A stretch of 40,181 nt of DNA, taken from NCBI GenBank assembly GCA_027622275.1, contig JAQBZB010000050.1:1-40181 (forward strand), in the 5' to 3' direction. Below, in pieces: positions 1 through 8,242 of this stretch (positions within the stretch are counted from its first letter, which is position 1; each line of letters starts with the position of its first letter). The notes below the pieces were generated by a model. The model saw only the letters and a program-made list of their open reading frames with translations, had not been told where the DNA came from and made no database searches. The position numbers and the translations under genes were made by a program. The stretch is from Planctomycetota bacterium (GTDB lineage: Bacteria > Planctomycetota > Planctomycetia > Pirellulales > Pirellulaceae).

Positions 1-103
1 TTGTGGCGGCTGGAAGCCACCACTACGTCCGATTGTTTCGCGAACTGAGTGGCATTGGGCTAGCGCCGTACCGCTCACGGCCATGCAACCAAGTAACCCA
101 AAC

Positions 104-1552
104 ATGAACAACACGAATACTCGACGCCAGTTTCTGGCCCGCAATGCGATGGGCGTGGGGAGCATGGCCTTGGCGTGGCTCCTCCAGCAAGAAAATCTGC
201 TGGCAACTCCCGCGACGATTCCGCAGGCTCAACAGACGTTCGACATGAAGCCCAAGTTGCCGCCACACGCCCCGCAAGCCGAGGCGATGGTGTCGCTGTT
301 CATGCATGGCGGTCCTGCTCACATGGATCTGCTTGATCCGAAGCCCGAGTTGACGAAATACAGCGGCACCGAGTATGCCGATGACGTTCAATTTAGCTTC
401 GTCAATCGTGCCAGCAAAACATTATTCGGCAGCCCGTGGCGGTTTCAAAAGCATGGCGAATGCGGAACCGAGGTCTCCGAACTGCTGCCGCACTTCGCGA
501 ACATTGTCGACGACGCCTGTGTGATCCGTTCGATGCACACGGGTCACAACGGGCACGAAGTCTCGATTCGCTATTGGCAGGGCGGAATCCCCGCGGTTCT
601 TGGACGCCCGACACTGGGGGCGTGGTTGACGTACGGACTTGGTTGCGAATCGCAAGACTTGCCGGCGTACATGGTACTGACCGATCCCGGCGGACATCCC
701 GTCGACGGCGTCAACAACTGGACGAACGGCTGGATGCCGCCGCTGTTTCAGGGAACGGTGCTGCGACCGACCGAGCCGCGGATCTTGAACCTGCAACCGC
801 CCACACACTTGAAGGGCGAAATGCAGCGCCAGAACCTCGCGTTTCTAGCGCAGCTGAATCAAGCTCATCTCGATCGTCATCCCGGCGAGAACGATCTGGA
901 GGCACGGATCGCCAGTTACGAACTCGCCGCGCGGATGCAAACCGCCGCGACGGAGGCTCTCGATATATCGGGCGAGACGGAAGCGACGCTGCGGCTGTAC
1001 GGCATCGATCAGGACGAGACGAAGGAATACGGCACACGCTGCTTGATCGCGCGACGCCTGGTCGAGCGCGGCGTCAGGTTCGTCCAGCTGTTTCTCGGCG
1101 GTCAGCCTTGGGACAACCACAGCAGCATCAAAACCAGCCTGGCCGCCGTCTGTAAGCGAACCGATCAGCCGGCCGCCGCCTTGGTCAAGGATCTCAAGCA
1201 GCGCGGCATGCTCGATTCGACGCTCGTTCACTGGGGAGGCGAGATCGGGCGGCTGCCGGTCACGGAGAATCATGGTGCCGCTGAGGCACAAGGCCGCGAC
1301 CACAACGGCCAAGGCTTTTCCTGTTGGCTCGCGGGGGGCGGTGTGAAGGGTGGCTTGACCTATGGCGAAACGGACGAGTTTGGGCATCGGGCGGCCGTCA
1401 ACAAGGTGACACCAAACGATCTGCAAGCCACTTTGCTCCATTTGTTCGGATTAGAACACGAGCAGCTCAGCTTCCGATACAACGGTCGCGAGCAGTCTTT
1501 GACGGACGGTCGCGAATGCCGCATCGTCCGCGAGATTCTGGTCAACGCGTAG
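104..1552 (+). CDS. DUF1501 family exported protein
   Basis: This is a member of the DUF1501 family, an alkaline-phosphatase/sulfatase-fold group that is greatly expanded in planctomycetes. The N-terminus has a twin-arginine motif (RRQFL) followed by a hydrophobic stretch (GVGSMALAWLL), so Tat export is likely. Family landmarks follow: SLFMHGGPAHMDLLDPK near residue 70, the conserved WDNH motif in the middle, and the C-terminal DHNGQGFSCWLAGGG and FGHRA motifs. The family is usually encoded after a DUF1549/DUF1553 (PSCyt) cytochrome-like gene, with which it is thought to work on extracellular polymers; that is family knowledge, since the upstream gene is outside the window. The frame is open from base 2. 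An ATG at 83 is also possible. I prefer 104 because its ATG overlaps a TGA (105-107) that closes another open frame entering from base 3. That upstream tail is too short to identify. Stop is TAG. Confidence 0.9.
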   Translation: MNNTNTRRQFLARNAMGVGSMALAWLLQQENLLATPATIPQAQQTFDMKPKLPPHAPQAEAMVSLFMHGGPAHMDLLDPKPELTKYSGTEYADDVQFSFVNRASKTLFGSPWRFQKHGECGTEVSELLPHFANIVDDACVIRSMHTGHNGHEVSIRYWQGGIPAVLGRPTLGAWLTYGLGCESQDLPAYMVLTDPGGHPVDGVNNWTNGWMPPLFQGTVLRPTEPRILNLQPPTHLKGEMQRQNLAFLAQLNQAHLDRHPGENDLEARIASYELAARMQTAATEALDISGETEATLRLYGIDQDETKEYGTRCLIARRLVERGVRFVQLFLGGQPWDNHSSIKTSLAAVCKRTDQPAAALVKDLKQRGMLDSTLVHWGGEIGRLPVTENHGAAEAQGRDHNGQGFSCWLAGGGVKGGLTYGETDEFGHRAAVNKVTPNDLQATLLHLFGLEHEQLSFRYNGREQSLTDGRECRIVREILVNA

Positions 1553-1756
1553 CGGCTCATTTCCAACGATCGCAATGTTGCCGAAATGCAACCGGATTGG
1601 TCGCTCGTGCGATCCGACCTCAAGTCGCTTTGTGAGCTATGTTTCACAAGAGGGCGTCTCATCTGCTCGCCCTTGTTGCGTCCTGCGTCAGTTGGTTCGC
1701 GATCAGCGATTCCGGGGCGCGTTGTCACTTCCGCCGCCGTACTCACGAGGTTCACG

Positions 1757-2782
1757 ATGAAGAAACTCATCACGACGTCCGCGTTGTTCTTGGCGCTTAG
1801 TCTTCCCGTTGCGGCTCAGGACGTAACGAATCCAACCTCTGAGCAGCTTGATCAGGCGATCGAGCAAATGCAAGAGATGGGATTCGATACCTCCACGCTT
1901 CCGAGCAAGCATGCGCTCAAGCAGATGCTCTCGGGAGAAAATGGCCATCGGCTACATGAAATGGCGAAGAAGATGCAGGAACAGCATCCCGAACAGTTCC
2001 AGCAAATGCAGGAGAAGATGCAACAACGATTCGACAAAAACGGCGACGGAACGCTTGACCCTCGCGAACGGGAACTCGCAAAACACGCATTTCAGCACCG
2101 ACAAAGTGATCGTCGCGGCGACAGTCAAGGTGACGCACCGCAGCCGGGCGACCGGGCGCTGGATCGCTTTGATCGCAACAACGACGGTCAGCTTGGTCCA
2201 CACGAGAAAGATGCGGCACACCATGCGCTCCATCACCGGCGGAGCAATTCGGATGCGGGGGAGTCAGCCGATCGTCCTTCAGCCCCAGATCGGGCACTCG
2301 ATCACTTCGATCGCAACGAAGACGGCCAACTTGGTCCGCGTGAACGCGACGCTGCGAATCACGCTCGGCGGCAGCAGCAGAGCAGCGATCAAAATGCGAT
2401 CCGACTGAAACGGGGGTCTGACGAACCGCAATCGCAGCGTCCGGCCGCGACGAATCGAGATAACTCGCGCCGCAACGGTACTCCACCGCAAGCCTCAAAC
2501 CGTGGCCCGCGGTCCGACGGCGCAGGCCCCAAGGGGTCGTCCCGGCCTGCTGGGCAACAAGGACAGCAGCCACGAGCGAACAACAACTCGCGTCCGCCAC
2601 AGAGTTCGGGTCAGCCGCAATTGCGACGAGCACCCAATTTGGATCGACCAGCGGGAAACCCGTCAGCGACTAATCGTGGCTCGCATTCCCCGGGAAGTGC
2701 CAATCGTGGCGGTCCGTCATCGGGTGGGTCGAATCGTGGCAGCGCATCGCGTGGCGAACCGGTGCCACGAGGCGGACGTTGA
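1757..2782 (+). CDS. Exported EF-hand protein with three calcium loops and a disordered tail
   Basis: The frame is open from 1586, but the ATG at 1757 starts a textbook Sec signal peptide (MKKLITTSALFLALSLPVAA, probable cleavage near residue 21), so I use that start. Residues 22-90 are Gln/Met/Glu-rich and probably helical. Three EF-hand loops follow at exact 46-residue spacing: D93-E104 (DKNGDGTLDPRE), D139-E150 (DRNNDGQLGPHE) and D185-E196 (DRNEDGQLGPRE). Each has Asp at positions 1 and 5, Asn at 3, Gly at 6, Leu at 8 and Glu at 12, so calcium binding is credible. Residues 205-341 are Pro/Ser/Gly/Asn/Arg-rich low complexity, probably disordered and cationic. Proteins of this design are common in planctomycete exported proteomes; the function is unknown. 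Confidence 0.85.
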   Translation: MKKLITTSALFLALSLPVAAQDVTNPTSEQLDQAIEQMQEMGFDTSTLPSKHALKQMLSGENGHRLHEMAKKMQEQHPEQFQQMQEKMQQRFDKNGDGTLDPRERELAKHAFQHRQSDRRGDSQGDAPQPGDRALDRFDRNNDGQLGPHEKDAAHHALHHRRSNSDAGESADRPSAPDRALDHFDRNEDGQLGPRERDAANHARRQQQSSDQNAIRLKRGSDEPQSQRPAATNRDNSRRNGTPPQASNRGPRSDGAGPKGSSRPAGQQGQQPRANNNSRPPQSSGQPQLRRAPNLDRPAGNPSATNRGSHSPGSANRGGPSSGGSNRGSASRGEPVPRGGR

Positions 2783-2796
2783 GAGAGGTAACTCGA

Positions 2797-4605
2797 TCAT
2801 CGAGGCAGCGTTAACTGAAACACGGCTCCCGCTTCGTCCGTCGGAAGCCATTCCAATTGACCGCCCAGATCGTGCGCCAGACGTCGACAAAGAGCAAGCC
2901 CCAGCCCGACGCCGGGTGCCGAGTGAGCTGCTTCGTCGGCCGACTTGGAGAAAGGCCGAAACAACGACTTCGCCTCGCGAGGCGAGATGCCGTAGCCGTG
3001 ATCGCGCACTCGAAACTGAATGCTGGCCGCGTTGGCACTGACATCAAGATGGATGCGACGATCGTTCGCGCGGGCGGCGTACTTGCAGGCATTGTCAACT
3101 AAGTTGAAGAGGATCTGTTCGGCCGCCGCGGGATCGGTCTTGAATGTAGTTTCGCGAACGTCGGTTGCGTCGATGACCAACTGCATTTCGGCTTGCCTGG
3201 CCCGATCCGCAAGTCGTTCGCCGACTCGTTCCAGCAATGCGTCGATCGACAGTTGCTCGCGGTTGTGACGCTGTGGTCCGCGTTCGAGCTTGGCGTAAGA
3301 CAAGACGTTCTCGACGAGATGCGACAGCCGATCCGCTTCGACTCGCAACGTATCGAGATAGGTTTGGCGTTTCGCCGGATCGGGCACCATGTCGTTAGCG
3401 AGCATCTCCGAGTACATCCGGAAGGTCGTCAAAGGAGTTCGCAACTCGTGAGTGACCGCCGAGACAAACGCCCCGCGCCGCTCGCTGAGCGTCAAGACTC
3501 CGTGCAGCAACACAGCGGCCGCAACGGCCGCGAGCAGGACACACGCCCACGCCATCGCCAGCGACACTTGCATCGCCGACCAAACGGAACCTTGCGGTTC
3601 AGGCAATCGGGCGACGAGTTGTACAGGAAGTGTGGCGAGCATTCGCCCGACTTGCGCCTGCGACGAGTCCAAGACAGGCTGGAGCGACACGCCGGGCAAG
3701 ACGTCGCGGACTTCTTCGATGAGGCTCGATCGGATCTTGCTCCAGTCGAGCCAACAGCCTTGGATGACGACCTTCTCGCCCACGTCAACGCGTCGGGCCA
3801 ACAGCAACTGATTGCCGATCCAAATCGGCTGACTGACGCCCTCGGTCACCGACTCGGAATCATTCAACGCTCGAAAAGCAGGCATTTGTTGGGCAACGGC
3901 TTCCTGGGCATACGATTTCACGGCGGCATCACGATTCAAGTAGTCGTTGCTGTCACTCGGTTTGCCGGTTTGCCGGCCTGGCTCACGCTCGATCGGTTGC
4001 CGTTGTTGTTGTTCTTGAGCAAGGCCGCCCGATTGCTTGAACTGCTCGATGTTGATGATCGAATTCTGCAACAGGCTCTGATTTCCAAACTCGTCACGAG
4101 AAAGCGATGACTCGAAGGGGAGCGATGAAACGAGCTTGTTGTAAGAAACCAGCGTTTGGAGACTGCCGAGCGCGGCCGTGCAAGCTGCCATCTCTTCCGG
4201 CGACGCACCGTTGTCGCAGAGCAAGCGATACGTTGACTCCGGGGGAGCTTGAGGGGACGACCAAACATCCCCCGGTTCGACTTGGTAGTTCACCAGCACG
4301 AACTCGGAACGATCCGTGAGCAGCGGCGACAGTTCCGGCTGGGCCTTGCCTTGCGCATCCGACGACGGCAGCAGCGAGGCGTAGACCGCATAAGGACGCG
4401 CCGCTTCGCGGGCCAAGTGCGGCATCAGCTTCACGTCCATCCGCCACAGCGCTCGCCCGATGGCCTCTTCCAAATCGGCTTGCCGGCGCGCGAGCGACTC
4501 CGCTCGATCGAGTTCGATCGCCTTGAGCGTCAGCCAGCCCATTGCCGTCAGCACGACGACGCACGCCGCGGCGTAGCAACTCCAGTACTGCCAAGGCCGT
4601 CTCAC
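2797..4605 (-). CDS. Membrane-bound sensor histidine kinase
   Basis: This 602-aa sensor kinase is the partner of the regulator just upstream. It has a first membrane helix at about residues 9-28, a periplasmic sensor region to about 345 without recognised family features, and a second membrane helix at about 348-372. The kinase core follows with no obvious HAMP domain between: H-box HELRTPLTTF with phospho-acceptor His386, N-box LVDNACKYA (Asn505), G1 box DHGYGI (about 535) and G2 box GVGLGLA (about 565). The start codon is GTG at 4605-4603, and it overlaps the TGA of the regulator gene (4604-4602), which implies translational coupling. The ligand cannot be read from the sequence. Confidence 0.93.
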   Translation of the reverse strand: MRRPWQYWSCYAAACVVVLTAMGWLTLKAIELDRAESLARRQADLEEAIGRALWRMDVKLMPHLAREAARPYAVYASLLPSSDAQGKAQPELSPLLTDRSEFVLVNYQVEPGDVWSSPQAPPESTYRLLCDNGASPEEMAACTAALGSLQTLVSYNKLVSSLPFESSLSRDEFGNQSLLQNSIINIEQFKQSGGLAQEQQQRQPIEREPGRQTGKPSDSNDYLNRDAAVKSYAQEAVAQQMPAFRALNDSESVTEGVSQPIWIGNQLLLARRVDVGEKVVIQGCWLDWSKIRSSLIEEVRDVLPGVSLQPVLDSSQAQVGRMLATLPVQLVARLPEPQGSVWSAMQVSLAMAWACVLLAAVAAAVLLHGVLTLSERRGAFVSAVTHELRTPLTTFRMYSEMLANDMVPDPAKRQTYLDTLRVEADRLSHLVENVLSYAKLERGPQRHNREQLSIDALLERVGERLADRARQAEMQLVIDATDVRETTFKTDPAAAEQILFNLVDNACKYAARANDRRIHLDVSANAASIQFRVRDHGYGISPREAKSLFRPFSKSADEAAHSAPGVGLGLALCRRLAHDLGGQLEWLPTDEAGAVFQLTLPR

Positions 4606-5354
4606 GATGCGTCACCTGCTGGGTTCGCGAACATGTAACCTTTGCCACGCACGGTCAGCACGATTTGCGGTTGCGAAGAGTCGTCGCGCAACTTCTCGCG
4701 TAGGCGAGCAATGTGCATGTCGATGGTTCGTGTCGCCAAGCCGCGAGGGCTGATGCGCCATACATTCGCGAGCAACTCGTCACGATCGATCGCCCGTCCC
4801 GCGTTGATCACCAGATAACGCAGCAACTCGACTTCGCGCTCGGACAACTCGCTGCGCCCGCCGTCGTCGTAGCGGACTTCGCGTCTGGCAAAGTCGGCGT
4901 GGCCGCCGGGAAACGTAGCGCGGTCCAAGTCGCTGGGACGTTCGGGGGTCCGGCGCAAGACGGCCTCGACACGAGCGAGCAGTTCCTTGACGCTGAATGG
5001 CTTCACGACGTAATCGTCGGCCCCCATCCGAAGTCCGCGCACGCGATCGTTCTCCTCGCCGCGAGCCGACAGAATGATCACCGGCACCGTCGGGCGGACG
5101 ACTCGCAACTCGCGAAGGATCTCCAAGCCACCTCGCTGCGGAAGTACAAGATCCAGCAGCAACAAGTCGTACGAACTGCGGACGGCGTGATCGAGTCCCG
5201 TCTCGCCATCGGCTGCTTCGATTACCCGATAGCCCGCAAACTCCAAGGCATCCACGATCCCGCGCCGGATGGCCGAGTCGTCTTCGATCGTCAAGATCTG
5301 GCGAAGTTGTGTCATCGGCTGCCGCAAGTGGCTTGGTTGGTGAACTCGTATCAT
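4602..5354 (-). CDS. OmpR/PhoB-family response regulator
   Basis: This is a DNA-binding response regulator. The receiver domain has the acidic pair in LTIEDD, phospho-acceptor Asp68 (LLLLDLVLP) and conserved Lys118 (VVKPF). A winged-helix output domain follows at about 150-245, with the typical LSEREVELLRYL, RTIDMHIARLREKL and VRGKGYMF segments. Two starts are possible. The ATG at 5354 has an AGGA about 9 nt upstream. An internal ATG at 5315 (MTQLRQILTIEDD) gives the usual family N-terminus but has no clear ribosome-binding site. I keep 5354 for that reason. The stop overlaps the start of the kinase gene, forming a two-gene operon read leftward from the 5355-5590 intergenic region. Confidence 0.93.
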   Translation of the reverse strand: MIRVHQPSHLRQPMTQLRQILTIEDDSAIRRGIVDALEFAGYRVIEAADGETGLDHAVRSSYDLLLLDLVLPQRGGLEILRELRVVRPTVPVIILSARGEENDRVRGLRMGADDYVVKPFSVKELLARVEAVLRRTPERPSDLDRATFPGGHADFARREVRYDDGGRSELSEREVELLRYLVINAGRAIDRDELLANVWRISPRGLATRTIDMHIARLREKLRDDSSQPQIVLTVRGKGYMFANPAGDAS

Positions 5355-5590
5355 TATTGTATATCCTGCTGAAACTGCTTGCCGAAGTGCGGCGATAGTC
5401 CGTCCCCGTCCATTCTAGTTCGAAGCGTCGCAACGGCGTGTAAAGCATTTGTAACGAACGCCTCGCGCGGATCGACGGCCAGCGTTTTCAGGACGATCTG
5501 CCGCAGGCCATCGACAATATGTGCGGTTGGCCGCTAGGATCGAACACTCACGCGAATTAATCACTTGGCCTCCACATAGTCGAATGACCG

Positions 5591-6817
5591 ATGCGTTTCG
5601 CTCTGATCGGATGCAACGACGACTCCCTGCGCATTGTCCGCGCAATCGCCGGTTCCGGCGTGCATTCGATTGCCTCGATCCACAACGCGGATGCGTTCCG
5701 CGAGCCGCTCGGCCGTCTCGCGCCGGCTGCCGTCTGGTCCGATAACTGGGAATCGCTATTAGTAGCTGAACAAGCCGATGCCGTCATTGTCACGTCGCAC
5801 GCTGACGCGATCGTCTTCGAGGACCAATGCCGCAAGCTCGTTCAAGCCAATGTCCCGATCATCGTCTCCCATCCGATCGGCGATTCGCTGTTCGCGTATG
5901 AACTGGAAATGATGCGAGAGGAAGCCCGGAGCATCATGCTGGCGTTTGCTCCGAGATTCGGTCATCCAGCGTTCGAGCGGCTCGCGCGGTTGATCGAGCA
6001 AGGAGAATCGTCCGATATTGGCATCGCCGAGCAGCTGGTCATCGAGAGGCAATTGCCGGCGCGGGATCGCGCAAGCGTGCTGCGTGTGCTCGCTCAAGAC
6101 ATCACCCTGCAACGTCAGTTGATCGGCCAGATCAGCAGCATCAACGCCATCGGCGCAGAAGCGGGTGATGCATCGCTGTCGAACTTGGCCGTCAACGTCA
6201 CCGGGACGAGCAACGTGATTGGACGCTGGTCCGTCGGCCCCGCGACCGATGATCGCACGTCGACCATCACACTGGTTGGGTCCCGCGGCACGGCGGTCGT
6301 CACCGCTTATGCTGCTGGCCGGCCGTGGTCGCTTCGCGTCGGCTCGCAACAGTCTGAATTCGAATCGCATGACGACGGCTCGGCGGCCATCGAGCGGTTG
6401 CAACGGGCGATCGCCAAGTCCGACTCGCCATCCGACTGGGAATCGCTGTGCCACGATCTTGACGCCACGGAACAGATCGAACGAAGTCTCCGCCGCCGGC
6501 GGACGATCGAGTTGCGGCGCGATGCTCAGAATGAAGAAGGAGCCTTCAAAGGCATCATGTCGGCCGGCGGCTGTCTCCTGCTCGTGCTGGCCTTGTTGTT
6601 TCTGATGGTCTTCGCGGTCGTCGAGGGATTCCGCATGCCCATGATCGATGCCGAGGCGGTGCGTGAGATGCGTGAGAGTGGCGAGGCGGTGCCGCGGATG
6701 CACGTGCTGCTGCGGCTGTGGCCCGTCTATCCGCTGGCCGCGTTTTTGCTGCTGCAATTTTTGTTGTTCGTCGCGAAGAAATCGAAGGTGGCGTCCGGCG
6801 ACACTCCACCCGACTAG
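5591..6817 (+). CDS. Gfo/Idh/MocA-like protein with two C-terminal membrane helices
   Basis: Residues 1-120 look like a Rossmann NAD(P)-binding domain of the Gfo/Idh/MocA family (MRFALIGCNDDSLRIVRAI, then AVIVTSHADA). Residues 120-300 resemble its C-terminal domain, including the TLVGSRGTAVV strand-turn. The usual EKP motif that carries the catalytic lysine is replaced by SHPIGDS, and the glycine-rich dinucleotide loop is degenerate, so enzyme activity is doubtful. The C-terminus has two hydrophobic segments (about 317-341 and 371-394) ending in a basic tail, so the soluble domain is anchored to the inner membrane. A regulatory or binding role seems more likely than catalysis (inference). Its TAG stop overlaps the stop of the convergent PHP gene in the palindrome CTAG at 6814-6817. 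Confidence 0.75.
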   Translation: MRFALIGCNDDSLRIVRAIAGSGVHSIASIHNADAFREPLGRLAPAAVWSDNWESLLVAEQADAVIVTSHADAIVFEDQCRKLVQANVPIIVSHPIGDSLFAYELEMMREEARSIMLAFAPRFGHPAFERLARLIEQGESSDIGIAEQLVIERQLPARDRASVLRVLAQDITLQRQLIGQISSINAIGAEAGDASLSNLAVNVTGTSNVIGRWSVGPATDDRTSTITLVGSRGTAVVTAYAAGRPWSLRVGSQQSEFESHDDGSAAIERLQRAIAKSDSPSDWESLCHDLDATEQIERSLRRRRTIELRRDAQNEEGAFKGIMSAGGCLLLVLALLFLMVFAVVEGFRMPMIDAEAVREMRESGEAVPRMHVLLRLWPVYPLAAFLLLQFLLFVAKKSKVASGDTPPD

Positions 6818-8115
6818 CGCGAATCCTGAACGTGCTGCTCCCAACCAACCGGTTGCGTCCAAGCTTGTTCCGTCTGGTCATCGAACGAAGGATTCCAGTG
6901 CTTCTTCGTCGAAGTCACGACCGTCCGCACGTATAGCTCTTCGCCGGTGAGCTGATAAGTCGCCGAAGTCCCTTTCACTTGGGCGAGAACTTTGCCTACG
7001 TCCGACGAATAAGTGCGGGTCGCGGTGATCTCCTTGCCGCCCTTGTCGACGATGGCTTGGCTTGCCTTGTCATAGTCGACCGGAGTCCCGATGAACTCGG
7101 TGACATAGTCGACACCCTCTTCACCCGCGATCGAAACCGAAAGCGATTGCGCCTGGCTGTCGAAGGCAACCGACTGGAGCGTCACGCCGCTCGATGCGTA
7201 AAAGTCGCCGGACTCGAGCGAGTGAATGATCGCTTCCGGAGTCAGCGCTTTCGCTTGCACCATGACCCAACCGCGACCGGGCGACGCACCGCGATTGCCG
7301 AAGTAGTTGTGCGAATCGTCCGTCGCCATCCCGTACAGCGGCGGATGGTTCATGTCGGCGATACGAATCGTGTTGGCGATGTCCCACATTCGTTCCAACC
7401 CAGCGTGCGTTTCGTCGCCGAGATGATGCACGTCGGGGTGTCCGTTGTAGACCTCGAAGAACTTCTCTTGCAAGACGGCGGCCATGTCCTCGGCGGTAAC
7501 GGCATAGCCAAAGTTCGGATGGTTGAGATGTGCGATGATTGGCTGTCCGGCACGCTCGCTTTGTTGCTAGACGGCGATCAGGTTGTTCGCAATCGTTTCG
7601 CGAACGCTTCCGCCTCCTTGCGGACGAATCAACTCGGCGATGTTGTTCGCGTTGACATGAATGGGCAGCGAGCCGAAGTGATCAGTAATCTCTTCCGCTT
7701 GGATCATCAGAAACTCGCCCGGCTTGTCGAACATTGGCCCGAACTCTTCGAGCGTTTTCAAGCGGATCTCCGTCTTGCCGTCCTTTTCACGAGTCTCGAC
7801 CCAATCGTCGCCGAACCTGGCGAGATAGCGTTTCAACCCATCGATGGCTCCCCGCTTGGGGCCAAGTTCCTCGCCAACCCACTTCTCGCCGCGACTCAGA
7901 ATGTTGTGATCCGACAGACTGAGGAAGTCGTAGCCCTGCTGGACATACCAGTCGACGATCATCTCCGGGAAATCATTTCCGTCGCTCCACAACGAGTGCG
8001 TGTGCAGATTGCCCTTGTACCAGTGACCTTCATCGGCCTGACACGATGTGCCCACGACGCACGCCGTGAAGCCACTCACGATGAACAAGACGACGGTAGT
8101 CAACATTCGCGGCAT
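6814..8115 (-). pseudogene. PHP-family metal-dependent phosphoesterase, interrupted by an in-frame TAG
   Basis: Read straight through, this is a 433-aa exported PHP-superfamily protein. It has a signal peptide (MLTTVVLFIVSGFTACVVG, ending at a Cys-containing segment), metal-binding motifs NLHTHSLWSDG and SLSDHN in the first part, AHLNHPNFG in the middle, and MATDDSHNY near the end. A single TAG at 7569-7567 splits it into 182 codons and a second half whose next internal ATG is at 7485. No frameshift is involved: codons 183-185 read TAG CAA CAA, so the simplest origin is CAG to TAG. The last metal ligands are lost from the first fragment, so neither piece should be active. The start at 8115 is supported by GGAG about 10 nt upstream and a TATAAT at 8161-8156. 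Sequencing error or readthrough remain possible. Confidence 0.82.
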
Positions 8116-8155
8116 GATGCGGAATCTCCTTTTGTGTTAATCAAAAGCGAGCCGC

Positions 8156-8161
8156 ATTATA
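8156..8161 (-). promoter_or_regulatory. Candidate -10 box of the PHP gene
   Basis: A perfect TATAAT on the minus strand lies about 41 bases before the PHP start codon. No good -35 is seen; the expected position runs into GC-rich sequence near the 8187-8240 palindrome. Confidence 0.45.
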
Positions 8162-8186
8162 GTCAGCCGTCGCCGCCGACGCACAT

Positions 8187-8240
8187 CGTAGGGTGGGCTG
8201 TGCCCACCAAGGCCGGACGGTGGGCACAGCCCACCCTACG
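8187..8240. repeat. Perfect 22-bp inverted repeat (GTAGGGTGGGC type)
   Basis: Arms 8187-8208 and 8219-8240 are perfect reverse complements around a 10-base loop. The arms carry GTAGGGTGGGC and its internal GTGGGC/GCCCAC symmetry. It lies 2 bases after the macroglobulin-fusion stop and before the PHP promoter, so it can fold in the 3' end of that mRNA. There is no T-run, so it is a dispersed palindrome that may stall or protect RNA rather than a classical terminator. Confidence 0.8.
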
Positions 8241-8242
8241 CG

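Noticed and set aside
1-107. Last part of a DUF1549/DUF1553 gene upstream of DUF1501
   Set aside because: Frame 3 is open to TGA 105-107, but the 34 residues do not match the known ends of that family; too short to call.
436-1155. 239-codon frame within the DUF1501 gene
   Set aside because: Arg/Ser-rich shadow in a shifted frame; no protein-like pattern.
3193-4110. 305-codon plus-strand frame across the histidine kinase
   Set aside because: Antisense shadow of well-marked kinase boxes in high-GC DNA.
7567-7569. TAG reassigned as a sense codon
   Set aside because: Several intact genes in the window end with TAG at sensible positions (for example those ending 1552 and 27956), so it is a normal stop.
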